Notes under the pieces: model-generated
Told to the model about the DNA's origin: nothing
The model's database searches: none
What the model saw: the letters and a program-made list of their open reading frames with translations, nothing else
Program-made: the position numbers and the translations under genes
Assembly: GCA_900642245.1 (NCBI GenBank)
Contig: CAAAJI010000067.1
Coordinates: 1-25,709, forward strand
DNA: 25,709 bases
Direction: 5' to 3'
Source of the DNA: Fragilaria radians
Taxonomy: Eukaryota > Bacillariophyta > Fragilariophyceae > Fragilariales > Fragilariaceae
Part shown: positions 9,890 to 18,830 of the stretch, one piece after another
How the letters are laid out: each line of letters opens with the position of its first letter
Numbering within the stretch: the first letter of the stretch is position 1

Positions 9890-10990
9890 GTTGTAGGTGT
9901 TGCTCCCGCATAGGTCTGAATATAGCTCATATGGCTCAACTTCAAGTCATCTACATGCCATGTAACAGTGTGTCTGCTTCCGTTAACAAGTCAATTTGCT
10001 ATGCATGGATCATCTGGATCAATCTTAAATCCAATTTCCACAAGATCTGTTCTCAGCTTTTGATAAAATAATAGTGATGCTTGGAGCATTCCGTAAAGTG
10101 CTTTGATAACTTGAACATAAATAACCTTTTCGCCATATTTTCCAATACCAAATAATCCTTATATTGCTGCTCATCTAATAAGATTAACATTTCTGCCAAT
10201 TTTCCTCTAATTTTCATAGTAATTTTCTCTTTGGTATCTTTGATTTCAGTTTGCACAAAGGCACTAGGTATATACAATGTCATCATGTCTTGTTGTTGAT
10301 TGGCATCAATAGCTGCTGTAGTTAAATTTCCTTGGTCAATGCCGTAGGACTTGTAGTATCCTCTTTTCCAATATAATGTTGCTGTATGCTACCATTTGCA
10401 TAGGTTGTTGCCTTAATCCTTCCATCTCTCTTTTCAACTAAAAATATCAGACTATCTATGGCACATCTCTTTTCTTCATGTGTCATTGTTTGGATGCTGA
10501 TTGGCTTGAATAGTTCTCTCTCATTCAACTGTCTTAGTTCTTTCACAGCAGCCTCATAATCTTCCTTTCTAAATTGTTTAATTCTTTGCTTCAAATTACA
10601 AATACTCATGAATTGATAGAAATGATTCTGGATTTTGGTCATGGTCTTTGCTCCTACTTGCACATTCTCATATGTATATCCAATGGATTCTTGTGCTTGT
10701 GTTAATAAATGACATTGCTATAGGCTTATTTTAGATGGCGGTTTGGACTGTCTTCCGGATCTTATTGTTCTAATGTTTGTATCCCTAGAAGTGTCCTGTT
10801 TCTGATCTGAGTTTCTTGATTGTTATCTGAAGTGCTGTCATTATTTTCTTCTTCTTGATTTTGATTATTGTTTACATTATCATCACTATCATGATCTCTT
10901 TCGTTTTCCTGAATCTTGTCAATTTGGTTTTCTTTTATATCTGTAAGGAGCTCTGTTATTCGTTCTGCTGCGCTTTGTTATCATCATTGC
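9890..10990 (-). pseudogene. Ty1/copia-like reverse transcriptase remnant
   Basis: The minus-strand reading gives, in order: an Asn/Asp/Glu-rich linker (about 10800-10990); AAVKELRQLNERELFKPIS and SLIFLVEKRDGRIKA at 10322-10663; MMTLYIPSAFVQTEI with the palm-domain Asp replaced by Tyr; then, after a frameshift, the equivalent of ALYGMLQASLLFY; and finally TWHVDDLK, the YVDD-box variant, at 9946-9957. This is the standard order of a Ty1/copia reverse transcriptase, and HVDD is a form seen in diatom copia-like elements. At least two frameshifts and several stops break it. Integrase and RNase H are not recognised next to it, and neither LTR is visible. Confidence 0.75.
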
Positions 10991-11419
10991 CTCCATCCGA
11001 TAGGGACAAGAAAAAGATTTATCTCCTACCAGTGTGGTACTTTACTTGATCTAGTGGGACTAGCTAAAAACTGTAACCTCTTTCCGGTGACGTATGTCGC
11101 CTCTGACCTGGTTCATCACGGCTGGTGACCATATGGCTGATCAATAACAAAGGCCTTCAAACATCAAGTTTCAGTCTTAGACATGATTTAGTCCGCTCTG
11201 TTAAAATTTGCCATACTACGTCTGATTCAGTTTTGTCCTTGTTCGTATAGAAGTCGCGCGTATAATCGTAACGGAAACGCATTTTTTTCGATTCTTCTTG
11301 TCTCGTTGCTACAAATAGACGTAGCGCATACAATATCTTTGTTCATCGCCTGCATTGTTTCATATCAATAATATTTACTAAACAGAGTCAAGTACAAAGA
11401 CGCCATATTTCCCCTCGAA
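10991..11419. other. Intergenic region upstream of GT17 copy A
   Basis: No gene is recognised. Short open frames at 10855-11128 have no family resemblance. The last 200 bases before 11420 presumably hold the copy A promoter, but no defined element can be named. Little resemblance to the upstream region of copy C is seen beyond the few bases before the ATG. Confidence 0.4.
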
Positions 11420-12862
11420 ATGAGATTTTCCCAAGCAGCCTCGTCACTAATAGTTTTCCTTTTTTGCTCTTATTTTGTCAGTAACAACGTCCTTAACAAC
11501 CCTTTTCTTCGCTCGCCTGCTTTAGAGAATAATTGCCTCGAGTCCAAACCAAGCTTGATAAGCAGCGAAAACAATGACAATGTCACTCTAAAAGTAGATT
11601 CGAAATCTATTTTGTTTGAAGTCGATGACCTTTTTCGATATCATCAACTACAGATTGACAAATTTAATACTAGCAAAAGATGTTATAGATATGGCTTGGA
11701 TGTCTATAATGGGAATCCTCGTCGTCTATTCTTTGGATCCATGGTTGCTGATGAAAATTGGGAAGTATTTCAAATGCATGCCATTGAAGCATACGATGTA
11801 TACCATGTCGCTGTATTTGTCGAATCGAATACAACTCATACGGTCACTCCTCGAAAGCTTCGATTTCAAAATTCAGAAGAGAGAGACCAAATCTTGAAAT
11901 CCAAATTATTTGGCCCGAAAACGAATGTCGTCATCGATTTCTGGCTAGAAGGTTGGCCCGAACTAACCTACATGACCCGTGAATCAGAGCAACGAAATAC
12001 AATCATCCATCGATGGAAAAAGGAAGGAATGACAAAAGATGATCTTGCTATTATGGCTGATATTGATGAAGTATACTCGAGAGACTTCCTCCGCGCACTT
12101 CAGACTTGTGACTTTCCCGAGTTCCGACCTGAACAAAGTTGTCATCGTCCCAAGATTTGCCCTTCGACTATGTCCTTTGAGGGTACTCCACTTTGTATCA
12201 AAAAGAAAGAATGGTTTCATCCCGATGTTATAAGTGGTCAATGTGTCGAGGGTATTGGAGATCCAACAGAACGAATAGTCCCGCTGCGAAATCACCAAAG
12301 AATGTATGGAGAAAGACATGAAACATATGGTCAGATAAATTTAGAGAAATATCCTGAACATGTTCACAAGTCAGGTCGATATCCCCTATTCAATGGGCCA
12401 GATATTCGCACGGTTGTTGGCGACCGGGGGTTTCAGTACAATTGGAAAAATATTGACAGTAATGATACTTTTGGTGTCTACGGTATAGCATATCATTTTC
12501 ACAATTGGTTTTCTGATCACTTGGCTCTTCGCCAAAAGTATCGAACGTATGCACATGGTGATGCAAGTATTATGAAGAAAACCTTGTCACAGGGAGGTGA
12601 AGACTTGGATATACTTGTGCGTTGTGTTCGGGATATAGGAAATGAAGCAAACCCCAGTGACTGGAAGAAGGACTATTATGAAAAAAAATGGGAAGGAAAG
12701 GGGCCAAGGCCCATATTTTTTCAAAACAAGACTTATGTCAAGATGCGACACGCTCTTGTACAGAAAATGGTATTCGAAGATGAAGCTGTTTATGGATCTA
12801 GTTATGATGAGAATAATTCGTGGGTGGAAAATACGTTGAATTCGAAAGTAGCAAAAGTTTAA
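11420..12862 (+). CDS. GT17-like glycosyltransferase, copy A (480 aa)
   Basis: The protein belongs to the family of beta-1,4-mannosyl-glycoprotein 4-beta-N-acetylglucosaminyltransferase (GT17, MGAT3 type), which in animals adds bisecting GlcNAc to N-glycans in the Golgi. The acceptor here is unknown. Residues 8-22 form a hydrophobic anchor after a short basic N-terminus, as in a type II Golgi protein. Family blocks follow: RRLFFGSMVADENWEVFQMH (101-120), VFVESNTTH (132-140), PRKLRF, ESEQRN, and the metal-binding DID of MADIDEVYSRDF (DxD, Asp214 and Asp216). Later come YHFHNWFSD and QKYRTYAH, matching the 'lhFaGWHcSwCf' block of GT17. Several N-glycosylation sequons are present. The ORF is intact and single-exon. 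It ends where copy C continues into a second glycosyltransferase domain, because a two-base length change leads into an early TAA. A decayed piece of that domain follows. Confidence 0.88.
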   Translation: MRFSQAASSLIVFLFCSYFVSNNVLNNPFLRSPALENNCLESKPSLISSENNDNVTLKVDSKSILFEVDDLFRYHQLQIDKFNTSKRCYRYGLDVYNGNPRRLFFGSMVADENWEVFQMHAIEAYDVYHVAVFVESNTTHTVTPRKLRFQNSEERDQILKSKLFGPKTNVVIDFWLEGWPELTYMTRESEQRNTIIHRWKKEGMTKDDLAIMADIDEVYSRDFLRALQTCDFPEFRPEQSCHRPKICPSTMSFEGTPLCIKKKEWFHPDVISGQCVEGIGDPTERIVPLRNHQRMYGERHETYGQINLEKYPEHVHKSGRYPLFNGPDIRTVVGDRGFQYNWKNIDSNDTFGVYGIAYHFHNWFSDHLALRQKYRTYAHGDASIMKKTLSQGGEDLDILVRCVRDIGNEANPSDWKKDYYEKKWEGKGPRPIFFQNKTYVKMRHALVQKMVFEDEAVYGSSYDENNSWVENTLNSKVAKV

Positions 12863-13138
12863 GGGGAGAATTATTCACAATGGATTCCAAATCAAAGTCA
12901 ACGAGACTGAATCCAGCAGATGGTAAGAATAGCCTTTCTACGATTCCCCATGGTAAGTCGCAAGTAACTTGAGTCAAGGATCAAAAACATGTGTACTCAA
13001 AAATGTTGCTGCTAGTAGTCACTAGAGGTATGAGCTTATCAGCACCTACTATGTGGATGAAATTTGGCTTCTCAGAAGATGATTTGAAGCGCATCGTTTG
13101 ATTGATAAAAGCGACAGGATGAAGGGCACACTATTCTC
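12863..13138 (+). pseudogene. Decayed remnant of the second glycosyltransferase domain after copy A
   Basis: Nucleotide similarity to copy C resumes past the copy A stop. It covers the linker (GGATTCCAAATCAAAG), the intron donor (CCCCATGGTAAGTCG against CCCCAAGGTAAGTCG), the intron interior ending AATGTTGCTGCT, and the first part of exon 2 (TCTCAGAAGATGATTTGAAG). It fades at about 13138, within the codons for GYKGHIILG. Stops and frame changes prevent translation. It shows that copy A once had the same two-domain layout as copy C. Confidence 0.85.
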
Positions 13139-13189
13139 CGTTTAAAATCCTTTTTAATAAAATGAATTTTTTCGTTCCCAAATAGTGTT

Positions 13190-13316
13190 TCGTTGGCACT
13201 TGCACTTACCATGTTCTGTACTCGTACCGTAGTGATGCAGTGCCGGAAAATGCGCCCAATCCTGTTTCATCACAGTGTGGATATTACGATGCTTATCATC
13301 GGATGATGAATGACTA
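13190..13316 (+). promoter_or_regulatory. Upstream block shared by copy B and the GT17 pseudogene
   Basis: About 125 bases before the copy B ATG match the region 7533-7758 before the pseudogene, apart from the MITE insertion. Shared parts include TTCTGTACTCG, ACCGTAGTG, GGAAAATGCGCCCAA and ATTACGATGCTT. The conserved stretch probably holds the promoter or 5' leader, but similarity may simply reflect a recent duplication. Confidence 0.4.
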
Positions 13317-14828
13317 ATGAAGGAACTACGAACATTCAACAATATCTACAAAGTTCTAATTTTTTGTCTCTTAATCATTTGCCTTTTTCAATATATTACA
13401 TCTTTCATTTTGGTTCAACAGGGCTCTGAGTTCAAAAACACAATCATTGGGACAGGACAACTTGACTCATTCTTTTATCCTACCAACGTACGTATAACTA
13501 GCTCCGGTCTAGGTCCGAACAACAATATATATCGAAACGAGCAAAATCGAATAGATTCGGAATCTACATTCATTCGATGCTCTCGATATGGACTTCAACC
13601 ATTTAATGGAACGCCAAGACGACTATTCTTTGGATCTATGGTAGCGGATGAAAATTGGGAGGTGTTTCAAATACATGCTACTGAAGTTTTCGATATTTAT
13701 CACTTGATTGTTTTGGTAGAATCGAATACAACACATATGGCATCTCCACGGAAATTGCGTTTTACAGAGAATTCCAAACTTCATGACAAGTTAACATCTT
13801 CTCAATTGTTTGGAACTCAAACCAATGTTATTGTCGACTATTGGCTATATGATTGGCCGGAACTAACTGGTATGGATCGTGAGTCAGAACAACGAAACAC
13901 TATCGTTTCACGTTGGAAACAAGAAGGTATGCAACCTGAAGATGTTGCAATTATGTCAGATATCGATGAGGTCTTCTCTAGAGACTTCCTTAGAGCATTA
14001 CAAACATGTGACTTTCCAGAGCTACGTCCTGGTCAAAGTTGTCATCGTCCCAAAATTTGTCCCTCGACTATATCCTTCGAGGGGACTCCACGTTGTATCA
14101 AAAAGAAAGAATGGTTCCATCCAGATGCAATGAGTGGTCAATGTGTGGAGGGTATTGGTGACCCAAATGGCCGACCGATACCCTTACGAAATTTTGAATT
14201 CAAGTATGGAGAACGTCATCGAAATTATGGACGATATAATATTCAAAGTTATCCCGAGGATGTTCGTAAATCAGGAATATATCCCTTATTCAATGGGCCA
14301 GATATACGTACTGTACCAGGTGATCGAGGGATGCCATATACGTGGGTGGATCCACCAACCCCTCAAGACACGGGAATTTATGGAGTTGCCTATCATTTGC
14401 ACAATTGGTTTCCGGATTTACGTCTCCTTCGACACAAGTATTCAACGTACGCTCACAAAGTGCAGAATATCTCCAAAAAATCACTGTCCCAGATACGAGA
14501 TGACTTGGATCTATTAGTCCGTTGTGTCAAGGGTATTGGGAATGACGCCAATCCGTATGATTGGATTATAGAATATTACGATGATGAGTTAGAAAGGAAA
14601 GGACCAAGACCAATTTTCTTTTTGAACAAGACATACGCAGGATCTCGTCACCGACTAACGCAAGATATGTTACGAATAGACGAGGAATTGTATGGTTCCA
14701 GTTACAATCCATATGGAATGTGGATTGAAAACACATTCCTTGATGACAAAGAACGCAAAGATATACTCTACGAACGATCCGTCAATTACCGAGTTCTGAT
14801 TGATGACGACAGATGGTTGAAGATATAA
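13317..14828 (+). CDS. GT17-like glycosyltransferase, copy B (503 aa)
   Basis: This is an intact single-exon paralogue of copy A and the closest relative of the pseudogene at 7759. A short cytosolic tail (MKELRTFNNIYK) and a long hydrophobic segment at residues 13-33 (VLIFCLLIICLFQYITSFILV region) make it a type II membrane protein, probably Golgi. The catalytic region has RRLFFGSMVADENWEVFQIH, VLVESNTTHMASPRKLRF, ESEQRNTIVSRWK and the metal-binding MSDIDEVFSRDF, with Asp215 and Asp217 forming DxD. CHRPKICPSTISFEGTP, NGPDIRTVPGDRGMPYTW and YHLHNWFPD follow. Compared with copy A the N-terminus and C-terminus (DILYERSVNYRVL) differ, and there is no sign of a second glycosyltransferase domain downstream. 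Length is near that of animal MGAT3 (about 530). It is probably active. Its donor and acceptor are not determinable from sequence. Confidence 0.9.
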   Translation: MKELRTFNNIYKVLIFCLLIICLFQYITSFILVQQGSEFKNTIIGTGQLDSFFYPTNVRITSSGLGPNNNIYRNEQNRIDSESTFIRCSRYGLQPFNGTPRRLFFGSMVADENWEVFQIHATEVFDIYHLIVLVESNTTHMASPRKLRFTENSKLHDKLTSSQLFGTQTNVIVDYWLYDWPELTGMDRESEQRNTIVSRWKQEGMQPEDVAIMSDIDEVFSRDFLRALQTCDFPELRPGQSCHRPKICPSTISFEGTPRCIKKKEWFHPDAMSGQCVEGIGDPNGRPIPLRNFEFKYGERHRNYGRYNIQSYPEDVRKSGIYPLFNGPDIRTVPGDRGMPYTWVDPPTPQDTGIYGVAYHLHNWFPDLRLLRHKYSTYAHKVQNISKKSLSQIRDDLDLLVRCVKGIGNDANPYDWIIEYYDDELERKGPRPIFFLNKTYAGSRHRLTQDMLRIDEELYGSSYNPYGMWIENTFLDDKERKDILYERSVNYRVLIDDDRWLKI

Positions 14829-15717
14829 CTGCTTTTGTTTGAGGACGTTTTCTTTTTCGAATTCCTGATGCAATTGTTGTGCATTATCAAATGATGATAC
14901 ATGATCTATAGTATAATGTGATCAAAAAATACTTTTCAACGGTGAATGACGATACTTTCAGGAAAAACTTCAGTTGCTTTCTTGTTCCTATGGAACAAAA
15001 ACTAGCAGGAAGGTACTACCTTTTGTCCGAAAAATCACTTTTGGAATGATTTGCAAAGATGAAACATAAGATATGAACAAATATTCAATGACTGCAATAA
15101 CATCATACTGCATAGTCTCACCACACAAATTCTAGAAATCATCAAGAGAGTAGGTAGATATTTTATAAAGATAGTTACATGGCAAAAAAGTTGAAAACCA
15201 ATTCATTGGGAAACTTCACTTACAATACTGTGAGTGGAATGACTAAGTGGGCTGGTAGGAAACCCGTTCCATCTACAGAAACGAACACACATGAATAGTC
15301 ATCGCAAACGGCTGCAATATTTGCGATCCAGCCACTCAAGTACAACACCTAATCCATATTTTAAAAATTGTCAGCTTTTGCATTCGTTGTCAGAGATATA
15401 GGATCACAGTACATACCTGTTGTTTGAGGAGCATGGACATTCAGGCATCCATCAAGAATCGTGTTTTTTCAACATAATTATTAAAATACACAGAATTACT
15501 GAACATTCAGAGCTGTTCAAACTACTATCAACCCTTACCACAATAAAAGGAACCGTGGACTGCCTTGAATCTCAAACTGGAAATGGGAATGGAAGATAAT
15601 CTTCCAATGAAGATGAGTTCTGGTGGGTTTATGAAGGCACACAAGGATGATAATGGTACAGGGGAGAGGCAAAGACTAAGAAAAGTATCCCGTAAAATGA
15701 TCATACCAAGATAGGTA
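14829..15717. other. Non-genic stretch between copy B and the copia Gag remnant
   Basis: I see no gene. If the Gag remnant that follows had a 5' LTR, it would lie here, but I cannot recognise its ends. A minus-strand open frame at 15528-15746 overlaps the antisense of the Gag start and is not supported. Confidence 0.4.
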
Positions 15718-16890
15718 AAATATGAAGGGAATTGTAATGACATCAAGGGATATGTCTATGACTACTCAGACTCAAGCTAGTCTGACCTTTTCATAGGAAC
15801 AACCAAAGAGATAACAGAATAGGCTGGCCAAACATTCAAATATGGAAGTGACATAGGACTTTCCATTAGAGCTCCCTGCACTAACATTCCCCAATGACTC
15901 CCCTACATTGGCAAGCCATGTACAGATTCGAATCTGGGAAAAGAAGGTTGATGAATATGTCAAACAGGAGATTTATGAGGAAAATGTAAAGACTGTGTAC
16001 TCATTAGTGTGGGGACAGTGCTTGGAGACTATGAGACAAAAGATTGAGGCCCCAGACACCTTTGAACAAATGGAAGCCACCAGAGAGGGTTTGGATCTAT
16101 TGAAAGCCATCAAAGACATGGTGTTGAATTTAGAGAGTCAGAAGTATATTGCGCGTGTACGGCATGAATCCAAATGCTGCTTCTACCTCTGCAAACAAGG
16201 TTGCCACCTTACAACCCATGCATATCTTGTAGACATAATTAATCACAGATGTGGCTCGCTTGGAAATGACCCTGGGGTCATAAATCTGATTAGAACAAAA
16301 AAGGGAAAGGTGTAGATAAACTGGATAAAGCTTTCATGATATAGATACAAGAGAGATATCTAGCAACTGCACTTTTTATTAGTGCTTATAGAGTTTGATT
16401 GGGAGCCTCATTGAAAGTATTGAGAATGAGTATCTTCATGGCCGCAACATCTATCCAACAACCATAACAGCCACATACACCTTGCTGACAAATTGGAAGT
16501 ATGATTTTAGAAACACATTTAGACCAAATGGAATGGTGAATGATGGTGTGTCATTTACAACCATTGATGAATGCCTTAATGATGAGCAAAATGCCACCTT
16601 TACAACTGCTGCCAAAAACAAGAAGAATGCATTAGAGGCAAAACAAGACTGGAATTACTTGTCACAAATGTGGAAAACGTGGGCATTAGGCAAAGGAGGA
16701 GACACACCTCAGGAAATACAACAATCATCAGAACAGCTATTGATGCAAGGCATCCAGGACAGGAAAAATGATGAAGAAGTTAAATTTCAATTCCAAAGTC
16801 ACTGTGATAAATTCTTTTGGCTGAGGTTAGGAAGGACCCTACCTAGCACATACCAATCAGCGGTTGACGTATGTTGCAATATTGTCTATC
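15718..16890 (+). pseudogene. Ty1/copia-like Gag remnant
   Basis: From 15718 the reading YEGNCNDIKGYVYDYSD, then QSDLFIGTTKEIT and QTFKYGSDI, matches the start of diatom copia-like Gag proteins. After stops, 15908-16315 continues with VQIRIWEKKVDEYVKQEI, TVYSLVWGQCLETMRQKIEA and LLKAIKDMVLNLESQKY, all typical Gag phrases. After another break, 16395-16890 gives IGSLIESIENEYLHG and NIYPTTITATYTLLTNWK. Gag would form the capsid of the element's cytoplasmic particle. Several stops and a frameshift near 16320 make it non-functional. No protease, integrase or reverse transcriptase follows on this strand. Confidence 0.8.
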
Positions 16891-16919
16891 TACGTTCAGT
16901 CACAGTACTCCCCTAACGG

Positions 16920-17410
16920 TTTGACGTGTCTTTTGTAGATTTCTTGAGTTCTTAATGAAAATTGTTTTAATTAACTCGATTTTGATGATTCCATCTTCCA
17001 GATTCTCTTGAACAAAATGATCCCGAGTATCGACGTGTGGACTTCTCTTGCCAGATGAGGCATCTTTGTGCCATAACCATTGCGCCAACATTGTCGGTCT
17101 TTACTAAAATTGGCAAAGCAACTTCAATCTCAATATCTCAAAGTTCGTAATAAATGAACCTGATTTCTTTCACTTCTTCTGACATTGCCAAATACTCCGC
17201 TTCCCTGCTTGACATAGTAACTCCCTTTTGGGCCTTGGATTGTCAACATATAGGTACATTCATCAAATATAAAATAAAGCCGGTTACGCTGATCCTTGTT
17301 TTGGAATCTCCGGCCCAGCGACTCTTGGCAAAATTGCATTAATCAGGGCATGTATATTTAGTCAAATATACCAACATACCAAAGCAACTTTGAATTGTTG
17401 ATTTGATGAC
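16920..17410 (-). pseudogene. Ty1/copia-like RNase H remnant
   Basis: The minus-strand reading includes LVYLTKYTCPD (end of the reverse transcriptase connection), then directly RWAGDSKTRISVTGFILYL, NVPICWQSKAQKGV, SSREAEYLAMSEEVKEI and, after a stop, ALPILVKTDNVGAM. Then comes a frameshift and ASSGKRSPHVDTRDHFVQE. These are the RNase H blocks of Ty1/copia elements, with the catalytic acidic residues visible (D of RWAGD, E of SSREAEY, D of KTDN). A piece between the connection and RNase H has been deleted. It is on the opposite strand to the Gag remnant just upstream, so they are not parts of one undisturbed element. Confidence 0.8.
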
Positions 17411-17549
17411 ATCAGCATCATCATCCGGTCAGACAATCTTGAATCTTGAAGATCCTGGGGCTTATAAACTCTTTTATTGCAAACTTCATTACCAAACTTG
17501 GCTTCCAAACTTAATAGCCAATTAAGCCTGACGTGGGTCGAACGAAATG

Positions 17550-18830
17550 GTTCCCGGCTTGCTATTTTTCTGTAGCTATAGCTTCTTTTGGTTTTCCTGC
17601 TCTTCTGCAATCACAACAGAATTGTCACTGAATCCCTTATGCAGTTTCTTAACCAACTTCTTCTTGGGTACGCTGATGATTTGAACAGACATTTCCCCAT
17701 TGCTTTCACTCTCAGTGGCAATGATTTTCTTGCGTTTTGAGAGTCTCTCTTCCTTTAACTTGGCCTGTTCTCTTCTAATCACAGAGGCATACATCTCCAA
17801 GATTTTCTGCTTGGAAGATTACTTTGAAAGCCAATTGGAAAAGCTCTTGTTCTCCTTCTGAATTGGAAGTTGGGACTAAGTTCTCTTTTTCAGTGTCCAG
17901 CACTTTGCAGTGCTGTGAGTAGGGTTTTGCCCATGCTCAGTGCATTAGTGTTTTCTCACACTTTTCTGTTTTTTGGCTGGGGGTACAACACCTTTGGCAG
18001 CAGCCCTTTTTGCAATTATTTGGTTCGCACTTCCTTGGATGGCTCTGCCAAAGAAATTTCACTCGGTTCAATTGTCTTGCACGCTTCAATCAACTTGCCC
18101 TTGGACTTAAGCATTGGGATGTAACATGCAACCATCCAGATCAAACTTGGCCCTTCAGATGACTGGTGGAGACCACTCAGGTAACCAAATGAGCTCCCCC
18201 TCCAAGAATTTTGAAGCTTCTGTTTTATTGAAAACAAAGGTAAGGCATTGTTTAAACGGTAAATTGATGCTGCCATTTGTCTTGTTGTCAACTCTATCAA
18301 CTTAAATATCTTCCTGTTCATCCAAAGTTGCTGAGTTTCCAAGGCACGGTGAGGAAAACTGTGTCTGTGACGGCCGTGAGCGCTTCTTGGACATGATCTG
18401 GACTGATGGGTACTGTCCCCTTTGCTGTTACTCTGGCATCTTGAAGAGCTGTCTCAAACGCCACTGCGCTTTCTCCCCTGACCAAGGCTCAAACTGTTGA
18501 GGCCCTGTCTGTGCCATCAGTCATGGAATTTTGGGTCCAAATTTATTCCAAGTCCTTTAACTTGTCAATCCATTCTTGGGGGCTGCCTTCTTCAAACTTT
18601 CTAATGTACTTCTTGTACTTTGTAGAATCAGATGGTTGGCCAACTCTTGTCTTGAGTTTAAAGGCACTGCCCTTGTCTTCTTCCACTTGAGTTCTTGTAA
18701 GGGATCTATGGGAGTACCGGAAGTAAGTGTCCTGCCTTCTTGGCTCTCGGAATCTTGACTGAATACTCAACATCTCCTTCCTCTGCTAGATATTTATCTT
18801 CCAAAAGAGCTCTCTGAAATCTTGTAAGTT
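17550..18830 (-). pseudogene. LTR-retrotransposon Gag remnant, gypsy-like
   Basis: The minus strand gives, in order, FKLKTRVGQPSDSTKYKKYI, KFEEGSPQEWIDKLKDLE, QQLWMNRKIFKLIELTTR, AASIYRLNNALPLF, and, after frame changes, GKLIEACKTIE. It ends with a zinc-knuckle-like CTEHGQNPTHSTAKC and a Lys-rich tail (about 17576-17800). A 'KFEEG-x-PEEWI' phrase, a helical capsid part and a 'C-x2-HG-x-N-x-TH-x-T-x2-C' knuckle are typical of Gag proteins of gypsy-like elements in diatoms. That class is my inference from memory of such Gags. Multiple stops break the frame. It is adjacent to, but not part of, the copia RNase H remnant. Confidence 0.65.

Noticed and set aside
11984..12319. 111-codon minus-strand frame inside copy A
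   Set aside because: It is a shadow of the GT17 coding sequence, and similar shadows recur under copy B.
13225..13260. E2F-like GCGCCC site upstream of copy B
   Set aside because: The match is partial, and conservation with the pseudogene can be explained by duplication alone.
13879..14517. Two overlapping plus-strand frames inside copy B
   Set aside because: They lie in another frame of the intact GT17 gene and have no independent support.
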